NCBI GenBank assembly: GCA_021166835.1
Contig: JAJPEN010000046.1
Location: 1 to 35,925 of the forward strand
Reading direction: 5' to 3'
Length of the DNA: 35,925 nucleotides
From: Burkholderiaceae bacterium
GTDB lineage: Bacteria > Pseudomonadota > Gammaproteobacteria > Burkholderiales > Burkholderiaceae
Position numbers and translations under genes: made by a program
Part shown: positions 25,955-34,615 of the stretch, piece by piece
How the letters are laid out: every line of letters begins with the position of its first letter
How positions within the stretch are numbered: position 1 is the first letter of the stretch
The notes under the pieces: model-generated
What the model was told of the DNA's origin: nothing
Database searches by the model: none
What the model saw: the letters and a program-made list of their open reading frames with translations, nothing else

Positions 25955-26577
25955 GCGAGCCTCGGGTTCAGCGTGAAGGTGCCGGTGATCGATGCGTGAC
26001 CGAGACGATGGTGCGCGATGACCTTCAGCGCATCGGGCCCGCCGAAGCGTCCCATCAGCGGCAACCGCTCGACGTCGAGCGCATAGACGGTGAACGTGTA
26101 GCGGTGGACGATCGAATCGTTCCACGGCGGGCACGGGCCGTCGTAGCCGTAGTAGTCGCCGCTCATGTCGTGGTCGTTGGCGAACCAGCCGGTGTAGTCG
26201 TTGATGCCCTGGCGCGCGCCGTGCTTCGCCGTGGGGCCCGGCTTGCCGCGCGGCGTGACCTTGTCGGAGAACTCGCCCGCCGCGATCGCGTGCAGCCCTA
26301 TCGGCAGGTCGATCAGCGTCCAGTGGTAGAAGTGCACGCGCGGCAGCGTCGACGGGATCTCGCGTCCTTCCTGGTTCACGTCGTCGGGCCTGCTCGGCAC
26401 GTCGATGTCATGGCAGACGATCGCGAAGGAACGCGTGCCCACCGGCGCATCCGACCACGACAGTTGCGGATTGCGGTTCGACGACAGGGCCACGTGCGAC
26501 TTCGGGTCGATCCTGCAGAAGGCGAATTCCGGAGGAATCGGCTGGCCGTCGGCGAAGGATTCGCTGGAAAGTTTCAT
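25951..26577 (-). CDS. YbhB/YbcL-family Raf kinase inhibitor-like (PEBP) protein
   Basis: This 208-residue cytoplasmic protein has the PEBP fold: S-F-A-D-G-Q-P-I-P-P-E-F-A-F at the start, P-Q-L-S-W-S-D-A-P-V-G-T-R-S-F-A, the ligand-site C-H-D-I-D-V-P, V-H-F-Y-H-W-T-L-I-D-L-P, and Y-D-G-P-C-P-P-W-N-D near residue 143. Bacterial members bind small anionic ligands; a physiological role is not settled. It is longer than E. coli YbhB (158) because of a loop around residues 70-80 and another after G-K-P-G-P. The ATG follows GGGAGG. It overlaps the phosphatase gene. Confidence 0.88.
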   Translation of the reverse strand: MKLSSESFADGQPIPPEFAFCRIDPKSHVALSSNRNPQLSWSDAPVGTRSFAIVCHDIDVPSRPDDVNQEGREIPSTLPRVHFYHWTLIDLPIGLHAIAAGEFSDKVTPRGKPGPTAKHGARQGINDYTGWFANDHDMSGDYYGYDGPCPPWNDSIVHRYTFTVYALDVERLPLMGRFGGPDALKVIAHHRLGHASITGTFTLNPRLA

Positions 26578-26638
26578 TCGGTAGAACCTCCCTGCTTCGA
26601 GTGTCGCATGTCAGCGTAGGTTGCCCGCTTGCCGCCAG

Positions 26639-27136
26639 TCAAGCGAGCGTGGAGTTGGCGAGCGTGGAGTTGGTCGTTCGCGCGCCGCCCGATCGTGCGC
26701 CGGTGCGCAGCCACAGCGTGACCGGTCCGTCGTTGACGAGCGAGACCTGCATGTCGGCGCCGAAACGCCCGGCCTGCACGCGTGCGCTCGCTTCGCGCGC
26801 GAGCGCGACGAAACGCTCGAACAGCCGTTCGCCTTCGTCGGGTGCGGCAGCCGCCGAGAAACCCGGCCGATTGCCGCTCGACGTGTCGGCAGCGAGCGTG
26901 AACTGGGGCACGACGAGCAACTCACCGTCGATGTCGACGAGGCTGCGGTTCATCCGACCGCTTTCGTCGGGAAAGCAGCGCATCCGCAGCACCCGGCCGA
27001 GCAGTCGCTCGCAGTCGGCCGCCTCGTCGTCGCGCTCGGCGCAGTAGAAGACCAGCAGCCCGCGGCCGATCGCCGCGATCCGCTCGCCGCGCACATCGAC
27101 CTGCGCCTGCGAGACTCGCTGCAGCAGCGCGAGCAC
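26639..27136 (-). CDS. dtd: D-aminoacyl-tRNA deacylase
   Basis: This 165-residue protein hydrolyses D-amino acids (and glycine from tRNA-Ala) off tRNA. Visible are L-L-Q-R-V-S-Q-A-Q-V-D-V at the start, G-R-M-N-R-S-L near residue 65, P-Q-F-T-L-A-A-D with Pro where many members have Ser in the S-Q-x-x-T motif, N-R-P-G-F-S, and the Gly-cisPro motif N-D-G-P-V-T-L-W-L. It starts with GTG one base after the tyrS stop (TGAGGTG), so it is coupled to a synthetase known to mischarge D-tyrosine. The last residues carry a duplicated N-S-T-L-A from a 15-bp tandem repeat. Confidence 0.93.
   Translation of the reverse strand: MLALLQRVSQAQVDVRGERIAAIGRGLLVFYCAERDDEAADCERLLGRVLRMRCFPDESGRMNRSLVDIDGELLVVPQFTLAADTSSGNRPGFSAAAAPDEGERLFERFVALAREASARVQAGRFGADMQVSLVNDGPVTLWLRTGARSGGARTTNSTLANSTLA
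26643..26672. repeat. 15-bp perfect tandem duplication in the dtd 3' end
   Basis: GCGAGCGTGGAGTTG occurs twice in tandem (26643-26657, 26658-26672) and encodes the repeated Asn-Ser-Thr-Leu-Ala at the Dtd C-terminus. It is in frame and outside the catalytic core. Confidence 0.85.
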
Positions 27137-27137
27137 C

Positions 27138-28445
27138 TCAGCCGGCCGCAGAGTCGCCCGGCTCGATGCGCACGCGCGCGAAACGCCGCTTGCCGATCTG
27201 CACGACGTAGGTGCCGGGGAAGAGTTCGAGTGCCCGGTCGGAGACGCGCTCGCCATCGATGCGCACGCCGCCCTGCTCGATGCTGCGGTTCGCTTCGCTG
27301 CTGGACGGCACGAGGCCCGCGCGCTTGAGCACCTGCGCAAGCGCGACCGGCGCCCCGTGCAGCACGACCTCGGTCATCTCGGCCGGCGCCGCGCCCAGCC
27401 GGAATCGCGCATCGAAGCCGGCGGTCGCGCGCTCGGCGTCCGCGCGCGAATGGAATCGCGCGACGATCTCCTGCGCGAGCAGCACTTTCGCGTCGCGCGG
27501 ATTGCGACCCTGCGCGCATTCCTCGCGCAACACCTGCACTTCGCTCATCGGGCGGAACGACAGCAGCTCGAAGTAGCGCCACATCAGCTCGTCGGAGATC
27601 GACATCAGCTTGCCGAACATCTCGTCGGGCCGCTCGGTGATGCCGACGTAGTTGTTCTTCGACTTCGACATCTTCTCGACGCCGTCGAGTCCTTCGAGCA
27701 GCGGCATCGTCAGGATGCACTGCGGCTCCTGGCCGTACTCGCGTTGCAGTTCGCGACCGACCAGCAGATTGAACTTCTGGTCGGTGCCGCCGAGTTCGAG
27801 GTCGGCGCGCAGCGCGACCGAGTCGTAGCCCTGCATCAGCGGATACAGCAACTCATGGATCGAGATCGGCAGTCCTTCGCGGTAGCGCTTCGCGAAGTCG
27901 TCGCGCTCGAGCATACGCGCGAGCGTGTGGCGGGCGGCGAGCTGGATCATGCCGCGCGCGCCCAGCGCATCGGACCACTCCGAGTTGTAGCGGATTTCGG
28001 TGCGATTCGCATCGAGCACCAGGCTCGCCTGGTCGAAATAGGTGCGCGCGTTCTGCTCGATCTGCTCGCGGGTGAGCGGCGGCCGCGTGGCGTTGCGCCC
28101 CGACGGGTCGCCGATCATCGCGGTGAAGTCGCCGATCAGGAAGATCACCGTGTGGCCGAGGTCCTGCAGCTGGCGCAGCTTGTTCAGGACCACGGTATGC
28201 CCGAGGTGCAGGTCGGGGGCCGTGGGATCGAGGCCGAGCTTGATGCGCAGCGGCGTTGCGCTCGCCTCGCTGCGCGCGAGCTTGGCGAGCCACTCGCTCT
28301 CGACGAGCAGCTCCTCGGTGCCGCGCAAGCTGACCGCCAGCGCCTCACGAACGGCGCTGCTGACGGCCGGCGTGGCCTCCTGGCACGACCCCGGCCGCGC
28401 TTCGTTCCGCGCATTGTTCCGGAAACTGGGGCCGTTCGTCGTCAT
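27138..28445 (-). CDS. tyrS: tyrosyl-tRNA synthetase
   Basis: This protein of about 435 residues has the class I HIGH-type motif H-L-G-H-T near residue 86, K-M-S-K-S-K-N-N at about 262, and a C-terminal S4 RNA-binding domain ([17 protein letters not shown]). It charges tRNA-Tyr. The family core starts around residue 35; the first part is a variable extension. The ATG at 28445 lacks a good ribosome site; a GTG at 28463 is an alternative. dtd follows after one base. The upstream gap is shared with the divergent M23 peptidase gene. Confidence 0.95.
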   Translation of the reverse strand: MTTNGPSFRNNARNEARPGSCQEATPAVSSAVREALAVSLRGTEELLVESEWLAKLARSEASATPLRIKLGLDPTAPDLHLGHTVVLNKLRQLQDLGHTVIFLIGDFTAMIGDPSGRNATRPPLTREQIEQNARTYFDQASLVLDANRTEIRYNSEWSDALGARGMIQLAARHTLARMLERDDFAKRYREGLPISIHELLYPLMQGYDSVALRADLELGGTDQKFNLLVGRELQREYGQEPQCILTMPLLEGLDGVEKMSKSKNNYVGITERPDEMFGKLMSISDELMWRYFELLSFRPMSEVQVLREECAQGRNPRDAKVLLAQEIVARFHSRADAERATAGFDARFRLGAAPAEMTEVVLHGAPVALAQVLKRAGLVPSSSEANRSIEQGGVRIDGERVSDRALELFPGTYVVQIGKRRFARVRIEPGDSAAG

Positions 28446-28474
28446 CGGGTAGGTGATTTCCACTAGAGATCCGG

Positions 28475-28480
28475 TAGAAT
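28475..28480 (+). promoter_or_regulatory. -10 element before the M23 peptidase gene
   Basis: TAGAAT followed by CCGCGC in the tyrS / peptidase divergent gap is a good -10 hexamer. No convincing -35 is found. It would give a leader of about 135 nt before the peptidase ATG. Confidence 0.4.
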
Positions 28481-28621
28481 CCGCGCGACTTCCGCCGGAC
28501 CCGGAGCTCGCCGAAGCGGCGCGTGCTGGGCTGTCGCCGGGGGTGAAGGGCCCGATTCTAGCCGAGGGGCGGAAGCGCCCGTGGACCATGTAACTCCAGA
28601 CCGGACGAGCCGACCAGCGCG

Positions 28622-29941
28622 ATGAGCCACCCATTCCGCTCCCGTTTCTCGAAGGTGGCGACGGCCGTCGCCATGACGACGGCCCTGGCGGCGGTCACGG
28701 CGCTGGCAACGGCGTCGCTGCGGCACCCCGAGGAAAGCTCGCCGGCGCTGCAGACGGTGATCGATTCGCTTGCCGTGACTTTGCCGGCGCTGCACGGCGA
28801 ATCCGACGAGACCTTCATACGCACCGAACGCATCCGACGCAGCGAGACGCTCGCCTCGCTGCTCGACCGGCTCGGCGCCGCCGATCCCGATTTCCACAAA
28901 TACGTCGCCTCGAACCCGCTCGCACGCAAGCTGCTGCAGCTTCCGTCGGGGCGCACGGTCACGGCGGACATCGACTCCGTCGGCCGCGTCCGATCGCTGC
29001 AGTACCGCTTCGGCAGCCTCGACCCGAATTCCGCGCAGCCGGCGCGCCGCCTGACCATCGAGCGCCACGACGAAGGCTTCCACGTCACCGAGGAGCCGGT
29101 ACCCATCGAGCGCCAGGTCGCGATGGGCGTCGCCGAAATCCAGAGCACGCTGTTCGCGGCGATCGACGCCTCGGGAATCCCCGACGCCGTCGCCAGCCAG
29201 ATCGCCGACATCCTCGAGGACAAGGTCGACTTCACGCGCGACCTGCGACGCGGCGATCGGCTGCGCGTGCTCTACGAGATGATCCGCGAGTCGGACAGCC
29301 TCGATCCGCCGGTGGTCGGCCGAGTGCTCGCGCTCGAGTTCGACAACGACCGCACGCGCCACGAGGCGATCTGGTTCGATCGTGGCGGCGGCCAGGGCGA
29401 ATATTTCGCCTTCGACGGCCGCAGCCTGAAGCGCTCGTTCCTGCGCCAGCCAGTGGAGTTCAGCCGCATCTCGTCGGGCTTCCAGGCGGCGCGCATGCAC
29501 CCCATCCTCAAGTACACACGCGAGCACAAGGGCGTGGATTTCGCGGCGCCGATCGGCACCAAGGTACGCAGTTCGGGCGACGGCGTCATCGAGTTCATCG
29601 GCCAGCAGCGAGGCTACGGCAATGTGATCGTCGTGCGTCATCGCAACGACATCACCACGCTGTACGCGCATCTGCACGGCTTCGCCAGCGACCTTTCGGT
29701 CGGCACGCGCGTGGCACAGGGCGAGGTCATCGGCTACGTCGGCGCCACCGGCATGGCCACCGGACCGCATCTGCACTACGAGTTCATGATCGGCGGCGAG
29801 AACGTCAACCCGCTGACGATCGCGATGCCCGGCTCCGCCCCGCTGGACAAGAGCGAGATGAAGCGCTTCACCGCGCAAGCCGACTCGCTGCGCATGCGGC
29901 TCGCACAGCTCGATGGCGTGAAGCTCGCGCGCTTCGAGTAG
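28622..29941 (+). CDS. M23-family (LytM) murein endopeptidase, MepM/Csd3-like
   Basis: This 439-residue protein has an N-terminal signal anchor (about residues 10-35), then an OapA/LysM-like and inhibitory region in which [14 protein letters not shown] is the LysM-like start. The C-terminal LytM domain has the zinc motifs H-K-G-V-D-F-A-A-P at about residue 302 and G-P-H-L-H-Y-E-F near 385. It cuts peptide crosslinks in periplasmic peptidoglycan during growth. The next gene, anmK, recycles anhydro-muramic acid, a fitting neighbour. There is no clear ribosome site before the ATG. Confidence 0.92.
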   Translation: MSHPFRSRFSKVATAVAMTTALAAVTALATASLRHPEESSPALQTVIDSLAVTLPALHGESDETFIRTERIRRSETLASLLDRLGAADPDFHKYVASNPLARKLLQLPSGRTVTADIDSVGRVRSLQYRFGSLDPNSAQPARRLTIERHDEGFHVTEEPVPIERQVAMGVAEIQSTLFAAIDASGIPDAVASQIADILEDKVDFTRDLRRGDRLRVLYEMIRESDSLDPPVVGRVLALEFDNDRTRHEAIWFDRGGGQGEYFAFDGRSLKRSFLRQPVEFSRISSGFQAARMHPILKYTREHKGVDFAAPIGTKVRSSGDGVIEFIGQQRGYGNVIVVRHRNDITTLYAHLHGFASDLSVGTRVAQGEVIGYVGATGMATGPHLHYEFMIGGENVNPLTIAMPGSAPLDKSEMKRFTAQADSLRMRLAQLDGVKLARFE

Positions 29942-29984
29942 CGCGCGTCCGGTTTTTCGGCGCCCGTTGCCTCACGCGCCCGCG

Positions 29985-31181
29985 ATGCGTCGCTTCGTAG
30001 GGCTGATGTCGGGAACCAGCGTCGACGCGGTCGATGCCGCGCTGCTGGAAATCGACGAATCCGGCTTCGGCATTCGCACCGGCGGCTTCGCGAGCGTCGC
30101 GATCGACGATGGCCTGCGCGATGAACTCCACGCGTTGCAGGCGAGCGGCCCCGACGAACTGGCCCGTGCGATGCGAGCGGCGACCACGCTCGCCGACCGC
30201 TACGCTCAGGCCGTCGAAGCATTGCTCCTCCAGTGCGAGCTCCGCGCGGAGCAGATCACGGCGATCGGCGCGCACGGCCAGACCGTGCGCCATCGGCCCG
30301 AGCTCGGATATTCGATCCAGTTGCTGAACGCCGCGCGCCTGGCGGAGCGTTGCCGGATCGCCGTCGTCCACGACCTGCGCGCCGCCGACATCGCCGCCGG
30401 CGGCCAGGGCGCGCCGCTCGTTCCGGCCTTCCACGCGCAGGTGCTTCGCAGCCCGCTCGAGCGGCGCGCGATCGTGAACCTGGGCGGCATCGCCAACGTG
30501 ACCCTGCTGCCGGCCGACTGCGGGTCGCAGGAACCCGTGCGCGGCTTCGACACCGGCCCGGCGAACACGCTGCTCGACGGCTGGTGTCGGCAGCACACGG
30601 GGCGCGCATTCGACGAGGGCGGCGAGTGGGCGCGCAGCGGGACGGTGCACGACGCGCTGCTCGCGCGCATGCTCGCCGATCCGTACTTCTCGCTGCCGCC
30701 GCCGAAGAGCACCGGGCGCGACCGGTTCCATGCGGACTGGCTGCGGCGCGCGGTCGATGATGCGGGCGAGCGCGACGGCAGCGGAAGCGGCGGCGTTGGC
30801 AGCGGCGGCGTTGGCAGTGGCGGTAGCGGCCGCAGCAGCGACGAACCCGACGCGGCCGACGTCCAGGCGACGCTCGTCGAACTGACGGCGGTCACCGTCG
30901 CCCGCGCGTGCGCCGACTACGGCGCGCAGGCGGCCTACGCCTGCGGCGGCGGCACGCGCAATGCGTTCCTGATGGAGCGTCTCGCCCATCGGCTGGCGCC
31001 GACGACGCTGCAGACGACCGCGGCGCTGGGCATCGATCCGCAGGCTGTGGAAGCCGCGGCCTTCGCGTGGCTCGCCGCGCAGCGCGTCGATGCGAAGGCA
31101 GGCAACCTGACGGCGGTCACCGGTGCGCGAGGCCCGCGCGTGCTGGGAGCGATCAGCGACCCGCGCGTGGCGCGCGGCTGA
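29985..31181 (+). CDS. anmK: anhydro-N-acetylmuramic acid kinase
   Basis: This protein of about 398 residues has F-V-G-L-M-S-G-T-S-V-D-A-V-D-A-A-L at the start (phosphate loop and acidic residue), Q-T-V-R-H-R-P near residue 88, N-L-G-G-I-A-N-V-T at about 160, F-D-T-G-P-A-N-T-L-L-D, and A-C-G-G-G-T-R-N-A-F-L-M at about 315. It opens and phosphorylates 1,6-anhydro-MurNAc in cell-wall recycling. Residues near 265-285 form a Gly/Ser/Val low-complexity insert encoded by a 15-bp repeat. ATG 29985 is preferred to TTG 29967. The gene ends before a hairpin at 31193. Confidence 0.93.
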   Translation: MRRFVGLMSGTSVDAVDAALLEIDESGFGIRTGGFASVAIDDGLRDELHALQASGPDELARAMRAATTLADRYAQAVEALLLQCELRAEQITAIGAHGQTVRHRPELGYSIQLLNAARLAERCRIAVVHDLRAADIAAGGQGAPLVPAFHAQVLRSPLERRAIVNLGGIANVTLLPADCGSQEPVRGFDTGPANTLLDGWCRQHTGRAFDEGGEWARSGTVHDALLARMLADPYFSLPPPKSTGRDRFHADWLRRAVDDAGERDGSGSGGVGSGGVGSGGSGRSSDEPDAADVQATLVELTAVTVARACADYGAQAAYACGGGTRNAFLMERLAHRLAPTTLQTTAALGIDPQAVEAAAFAWLAAQRVDAKAGNLTAVTGARGPRVLGAISDPRVARG

Positions 31182-31192
31182 GGCGATAGCAG

Positions 31193-31226
31193 GTCGGCGC
31201 GAAGGCGGCACCCGCCCCGCGCCGAC
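31193..31226. terminator. nested hairpin between convergent anmK and erpA
   Basis: GTCGGCGC (31193-31200) pairs perfectly with GCGCCGAC (31219-31226), with an inner GGCGG/CCGCC stem (31204-31208 and 31212-31216). It lies just after the anmK stop and before the end of convergent erpA. No T run follows on either strand, so it is at best a weak or Rho-assisted bidirectional terminator. Confidence 0.45.
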
Positions 31227-31243
31227 GAATCAGGGTCGGCCGA

Positions 31244-31591
31244 TCAGGAGAACGACGACCCGCAGCCGCAGGTGCTCGACGCGTTCGGGTTCTTGATGAC
31301 GAACTGCGCGCCATCGAGGTCGTCCTTGTAGTCGATCTCGGCGCCCATCAGGTATTGCAGGCTCATCGCGTCGATGAGCAGCGTGACGCCGCCCTTCTGC
31401 AGCACGGTGTCGTCCTCGGCGGTTTCCTCATCGAAAGTGAAACCGTACTGGAAACCCGAGCAACCGCCGCCCTGCACGAACACGCGCAGCTTCAGCTCCG
31501 GGTTGCCTTCCTCGTCGATCAGCGACTTCACCTTGACCGCGGCGGCGTCCGTGAACACCAGCGGATCCATCGTTTCGGCGACAGCTTCCAT
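31244..31591 (-). CDS. erpA: iron-sulfur cluster insertion protein ErpA
   Basis: This 115-residue A-type carrier has the three invariant cysteines, in [12 protein letters not shown] near residue 44 and S-T-C-G-C-G-S-S-F at 108/110. [17 protein letters not shown] is the N-terminal helix. It receives [4Fe-4S] clusters and delivers them to apo-enzymes. The start is fixed by GGAGG before the ATG; a TACAAT -10 lies about 25 nt upstream. Normal length. Confidence 0.95.
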   Translation of the reverse strand: MEAVAETMDPLVFTDAAAVKVKSLIDEEGNPELKLRVFVQGGGCSGFQYGFTFDEETAEDDTVLQKGGVTLLIDAMSLQYLMGAEIDYKDDLDGAQFVIKNPNASSTCGCGSSFS

Positions 31592-31613
31592 TCGATACCT
31601 CCGATTTGCATCT

Positions 31614-31619
31614 ATTGTA
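31614..31619 (-). promoter_or_regulatory. erpA -10 element
   Basis: The minus strand reads TACAAT about 25 nt before the ErpA ATG, in GC-rich DNA where such a hexamer stands out. A matching -35 is not obvious. The leader would be very short. Confidence 0.45.
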
Positions 31620-31762
31620 CGGCGGCGCCGCGCGCTCGGGTCGAGTGCCGGAGGCCAAGCCACTTGGCTGGTTGCGCGCAGGCCGCTGGGCTGCGACAGG
31701 TGAGCGCAAGAACGGCCCTCGGGCGCCTCATCGCTGCTGCGGCGCGTAGCCGGCGCTACGCC

Positions 31763-31826
31763 GTGTAGCGCATTGGCTCGTGGAACGCGTTCCACGGTTA
31801 CGAACGCAGCATTTCGTAGCGACTCG
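31763..31826 (-). repeat. REP-like palindrome, copy D (divergent)
   Basis: The core GTGGAACGCGTTCCAC (31780-31795) is a perfect 16-bp palindrome, with weaker flanks GTAGCGCATT on the left and AACGCAGC on the right. The GGTAG foot is lost. It lies between erpA and brnT. It is recognisably the same family as the other three but more diverged. Confidence 0.65.
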
Positions 31827-31868
31827 CCAACTTCCCCGACAAGCGCCAAGCGCCGCGCAGCGTTGAAT

Positions 31869-31883
31869 GTATAATTTCTATAC
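31869..31883 (+). promoter_or_regulatory. brnTA promoter and candidate operator
   Basis: A consensus -10 TATAAT (31870-31875) lies inside the inverted repeat GTATA-N5-TATAC (31869-31883), 22 nt before the brnT start. BrnA antitoxins repress their own operon, so this AT-rich palindrome is the natural binding site. A -35 is not clear. Confidence 0.6.
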
Positions 31884-31904
31884 GGAAAATGACTGATTAC
31901 TACG

Positions 31905-32174
31905 TTGCGCTTCGAATTCGATCCCGCCAAGAGCGCTTCGAACAAGAGCAAACACGGTGTCGACTTCGTCCAGGCGCAGGACCTATGGCGGGACGACAAT
32001 CTGATCGAAGTGCCCGCACGAACCACGGACGAACCGCGATTCCTTGTGGTCGGTCGGATTCGTAACACCATGTGGTCCGCGGTCATCACCTATCGCGGGG
32101 AAGCGATTCGATTGATTTCGGTCCGACGCTCACGGCGCGAGGAAATCGAACTCTATGAAGACGACGGCACGTGA
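31905..32174 (+). CDS. brnT: BrnT family toxin (RNase)
   Basis: This 89-residue protein has the BrnT pattern: [19 protein letters not shown] at the start, then [18 protein letters not shown], and [13 protein letters not shown]. It is a RelE-fold ribonuclease toxin that inhibits growth under stress when free. Start is TTG, placed just before the family's conserved first residues; the ribosome site is poor. brnA overlaps its 3' end by 20 nt, the usual toxin-first order. Confidence 0.9.
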   Translation: MRFEFDPAKSASNKSKHGVDFVQAQDLWRDDNLIEVPARTTDEPRFLVVGRIRNTMWSAVITYRGEAIRLISVRRSRREEIELYEDDGT

Positions 32175-32391
32175 ATTCGACGAGCGCTTCGACGCCGATG
32201 GGGACGTCTCGGCATGGATCGAACGGTCCGCTCTGCGCCGCCCCCTTCAGACGGCGCGTCGCGTGAACGTCGATTTCCCCGCGTGGATGGTCGAGTCGCT
32301 CGACCGCGAAGCAAAACGACTGGGCGTCACGCGTCAGTCGATCATCAAGGTCTGGATCGCCGAAAGGCTCGAGCGCCGACCGGCCGAGTGA
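32155..32391 (+). CDS. brnA: BrnA family antitoxin
   Basis: This 78-residue protein has an N-terminal toxin-neutralising part ([16 protein letters not shown]) and a C-terminal ribbon-helix-helix-like DNA-binding part (R-V-N-V-D-F-P-A-W-M-V-E-S-L-D-R-E-A, then V-T-R-Q-S-I-I-K-V-W). It binds BrnT and represses the operon. It overlaps brnT and ends three bases from the end of the convergent argC. Confidence 0.9.
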   Translation: MKTTAREFDERFDADGDVSAWIERSALRRPLQTARRVNVDFPAWMVESLDREAKRLGVTRQSIIKVWIAERLERRPAE

Positions 32392-32394
32392 CAC

Positions 32395-33456
32395 TCAGGG
32401 CAGAATCGGCACCTGCGTCAGCCCCGCGTCCTCGGGCAAGCCGAACATCAGGTTCATCACCTGAACGCCCTGCCCCGAGGCGCCCTTCACGAGGTTGTCC
32501 TCGACGACGAGCACCATCAGCAGGTCGCTGTCGGGCGGCCGATGCACGGCGATGCGCACGAAGTTCGACGCGCGCACGGAACGCGTTTCGGGCGCGGAGC
32601 CGGCCGGCATCACGTCGACGAAGGGTTCGGACGCGAAGCGCCGTTCGTAGAGCGCCTGGAAGTCCAGCTCGCGCGCGCGCGGCGTGATGCGCGCATAGAG
32701 CGTCGAAAAGATGCCGCGGATCATCGGCACCAGATGCGGCGTGAAGGCGAGCTTCACCGGCTTGCCGGCAACCGCCTCCAGCCCCTGGCGGATCTCCGGC
32801 AGGTGCCGGTGCCCGCTGACGGAATACGCACGGAAGTTGTCGCTCGCCTCGGCGAGCAGCGTGCCCACCTCCGCCTTGCGCCCTGCCCCGGAAGCACCCG
32901 ACTTGCAGTCGGCGATCAGCGAATCCAGCTCGACAAGGTCGCCGCCGGCGGCGCGCGCCGCTTCCGGATCGAGCACCGGCAGGAAGCCGAGCTGCACCGA
33001 CGTGGGATAGCAGCCCGGCAGCCCGATGACGCGCGCACCGCGAATCGCCTCGCGGTTCACCTCGGGCAGCCCGTACACCGCCTCGGCGAGCACCTCGGGG
33101 CACGAGTGCGGCATCTTGTACCAGCGCTCGAACTCGGCTGTGCTCTTCAGACGGAAGTCGGCGGCCAGGTCGATCAGCCGCACGCCGGCGGCCAGCAGAT
33201 CCGGCGCCTGCGCCATTGCCACGCCGTGCGGCGTCGCGAAGAAAACGACGTCGCATTTCGCCAGGGGCGCGGACGCAGGATCGGTGAACGCGAGATCGAC
33301 ACGCCCGCGCAGCGACGGAAACATCTCCGCCACCGGCATGCCGCTTTCCTTGCGGGAGGTGATCGCAACCAGCTCGACGTGTGGATGCTGCGACAAAAGG
33401 CGCAGCAACTCGACACCGGTGTAGCCGGTGCCGCCGACGATTCCGACCTTGATCAT
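32395..33456 (-). CDS. argC: N-acetyl-gamma-glutamyl-phosphate reductase
   Basis: This 353-residue protein has the dinucleotide-binding start [16 protein letters not shown], the catalytic cysteine in G-L-P-G-C-Y-P-T-S near residue 155, S-G-H-R-H-L-P-E-I with an active-site His at about 215, and [12 protein letters not shown]. It makes N-acetylglutamate semialdehyde in arginine synthesis, using NADPH. The frame is open further upstream, but ATG 33456 has GGAGG before it and begins at the fold. It lies 115 nt after rpsI. No other arg genes are near. Confidence 0.96.
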   Translation of the reverse strand: MIKVGIVGGTGYTGVELLRLLSQHPHVELVAITSRKESGMPVAEMFPSLRGRVDLAFTDPASAPLAKCDVVFFATPHGVAMAQAPDLLAAGVRLIDLAADFRLKSTAEFERWYKMPHSCPEVLAEAVYGLPEVNREAIRGARVIGLPGCYPTSVQLGFLPVLDPEAARAAGGDLVELDSLIADCKSGASGAGRKAEVGTLLAEASDNFRAYSVSGHRHLPEIRQGLEAVAGKPVKLAFTPHLVPMIRGIFSTLYARITPRARELDFQALYERRFASEPFVDVMPAGSAPETRSVRASNFVRIAVHRPPDSDLLMVLVVEDNLVKGASGQGVQVMNLMFGLPEDAGLTQVPILP

Positions 33457-33571
33457 CGCGTCCTCCGCGAAGCGCTCCGCAGGAGCGCTCGAACGTCTGC
33501 GAGTTTCGCGCGCCGCCCGCAGCGCACCCGGATCGCTTGCGTCGGGCGCGACGGACAGCGGCAGCGCCGGA

Positions 33572-33964
33572 TCAGCGCTTCGAGAACTGCTTGCGCCGGC
33601 GCGCCTTGTGCAGGCCGACCTTCTTGCGCTCGACCTCGCGCGCATCGCGCGTAACGAGTCCGGCGTTCGACAGCGCCGGCTTGAGCGCCATGTCGTAGTC
33701 GATCAGCGCGCGCGTGATGCCGTGGCGCACCGCGCCTGCCTGGCCCGACTCGCCGCCGCCGTGCACGTTGACCTGGATGTCGAAGGACTCGAGGTTCTGC
33801 GTGAGATCGAGCGGCTGGCGCACGATCATGCGGCCGGTTTCGCGCGCGAAGTAATCGTCGAGCGGCTTGCCGTTGACGACGATCTTGCCGCTGCCGCGCT
33901 TCAGGAAAACGCGCGCGACGGAAGTCTTGCGCCGGCCGGTGCCGTAGTTGTAGTCGCCAATCAT
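33572..33964 (-). CDS. rpsI: 30S ribosomal protein S9
   Basis: This 130-residue protein is standard length and ends with the conserved basic tail R-R-K-Q-F-S-K-R, which reaches the P site. Also visible are [13 protein letters not shown] and [15 protein letters not shown]. It lies five bases after rplM; GGAGG precedes the ATG. Co-transcribed with rplM. Confidence 0.98.
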   Translation of the reverse strand: MIGDYNYGTGRRKTSVARVFLKRGSGKIVVNGKPLDDYFARETGRMIVRQPLDLTQNLESFDIQVNVHGGGESGQAGAVRHGITRALIDYDMALKPALSNAGLVTRDAREVERKKVGLHKARRRKQFSKR

Positions 33965-33969
33965 CGGAA

Positions 33970-34398
33970 TCAGACCTCCAGAGCCTTCGGCTGCTGTGCC
34001 GTATGCGGATGCGTGGCCTCGCCGTACACCTTGAGCTTCTTGATCATTGCGTAGCCGAGCGGGCCCTTCGGCAGCATGCCCTTCACGGCCTTCTCGAGCA
34101 CGCGGCCCGGATGCCGCGCCTGCATCTTCGCGAAGCTCTGCTCGCGGATGCCGCCGGGGTAGCCGGTGTGGCGGTAATAGATCTTGTCGTCGGCCTTGTT
34201 GCCGGTGACCTTGATGCGCGCGGCGTTGACGACGACGATGAAGTCGCCCGTGTCGACGTGCGGCGTGAATTCGGGTTTGTGCTTGCCGCGCAGGCGACGC
34301 GCGATCTCGACGGCCAGGCGCCCGAGCACCTTGTCGGTGGCATCGACGACGAACCAGTCGCGCTGAACCTCTTGCGGCTTGGCGGAGAAGGTCTTCAT
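33970..34398 (-). CDS. rplM: 50S ribosomal protein L13
   Basis: This 142-residue protein has M-K-T-F-S-A-K-P at the start, [26 protein letters not shown] and M-L-P-K-G-P-L-G. It is an early assembly protein of the large subunit. The start is the universal M-K-T-F. It leads the rplM-rpsI operon behind a near-consensus promoter; the leader of about 85 nt could bind L13 for feedback, as known for this operon elsewhere, but I cannot identify the site. Confidence 0.98.
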   Translation of the reverse strand: MKTFSAKPQEVQRDWFVVDATDKVLGRLAVEIARRLRGKHKPEFTPHVDTGDFIVVVNAARIKVTGNKADDKIYYRHTGYPGGIREQSFAKMQARHPGRVLEKAVKGMLPKGPLGYAMIKKLKVYGEATHPHTAQQPKALEV

Positions 34399-34489
34399 GA
34401 GAGTCTCTGTCGAGAGCGGCGCGCGAGCGCTTCGCCCGGGAACGGCAGGCACGGCGCTCAGCCAAGCGCCAGCCGCAGAAAAGCCTTTG

Positions 34490-34518
34490 ATTGTAGTGTG
34501 AGACGGCGGTTGCGTCAA
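34490..34518 (-). promoter_or_regulatory. sigma-70 promoter of rplM-rpsI
   Basis: On the minus strand TTGACG (34513-34518) and TACAAT (34490-34495) are separated by exactly 17 bases. This is the best housekeeping promoter in the window apart from the small-RNA promoter at 35340, and it faces rplM. Confidence 0.8.
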
Positions 34519-34583
34519 AGAGGTCGATCGACCGCCAAGTCTCGATCCGTTGGTCGAATCGACCACGAATTAGATCTACTCTA

Positions 34584-34597
34584 GACTAACCTTAGTC
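34584..34597 (+). promoter_or_regulatory. candidate operator of the Phd/PIN operon
   Basis: GACTAA-CC-TTAGTC is a perfect 6-bp inverted repeat about 19 nt before the antitoxin ATG, in a locally AT-rich stretch. Phd/YefM antitoxins repress their own promoters through such palindromes. No confident -10/-35 pair was assigned. Confidence 0.45.
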
Positions 34598-34615
34598 CAA
34601 TCACTGGGTACTCTG

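Noticed and set aside
28463..29878. 471-codon minus-strand frame opposite the M23 peptidase
   Set aside because: Antisense shadow with no motif; the plus strand has signal anchor and LytM zinc motifs.
29868..31211. 447-codon minus-strand frame opposite anmK
   Set aside because: Arg/Ala-rich shadow of a clear anmK gene.
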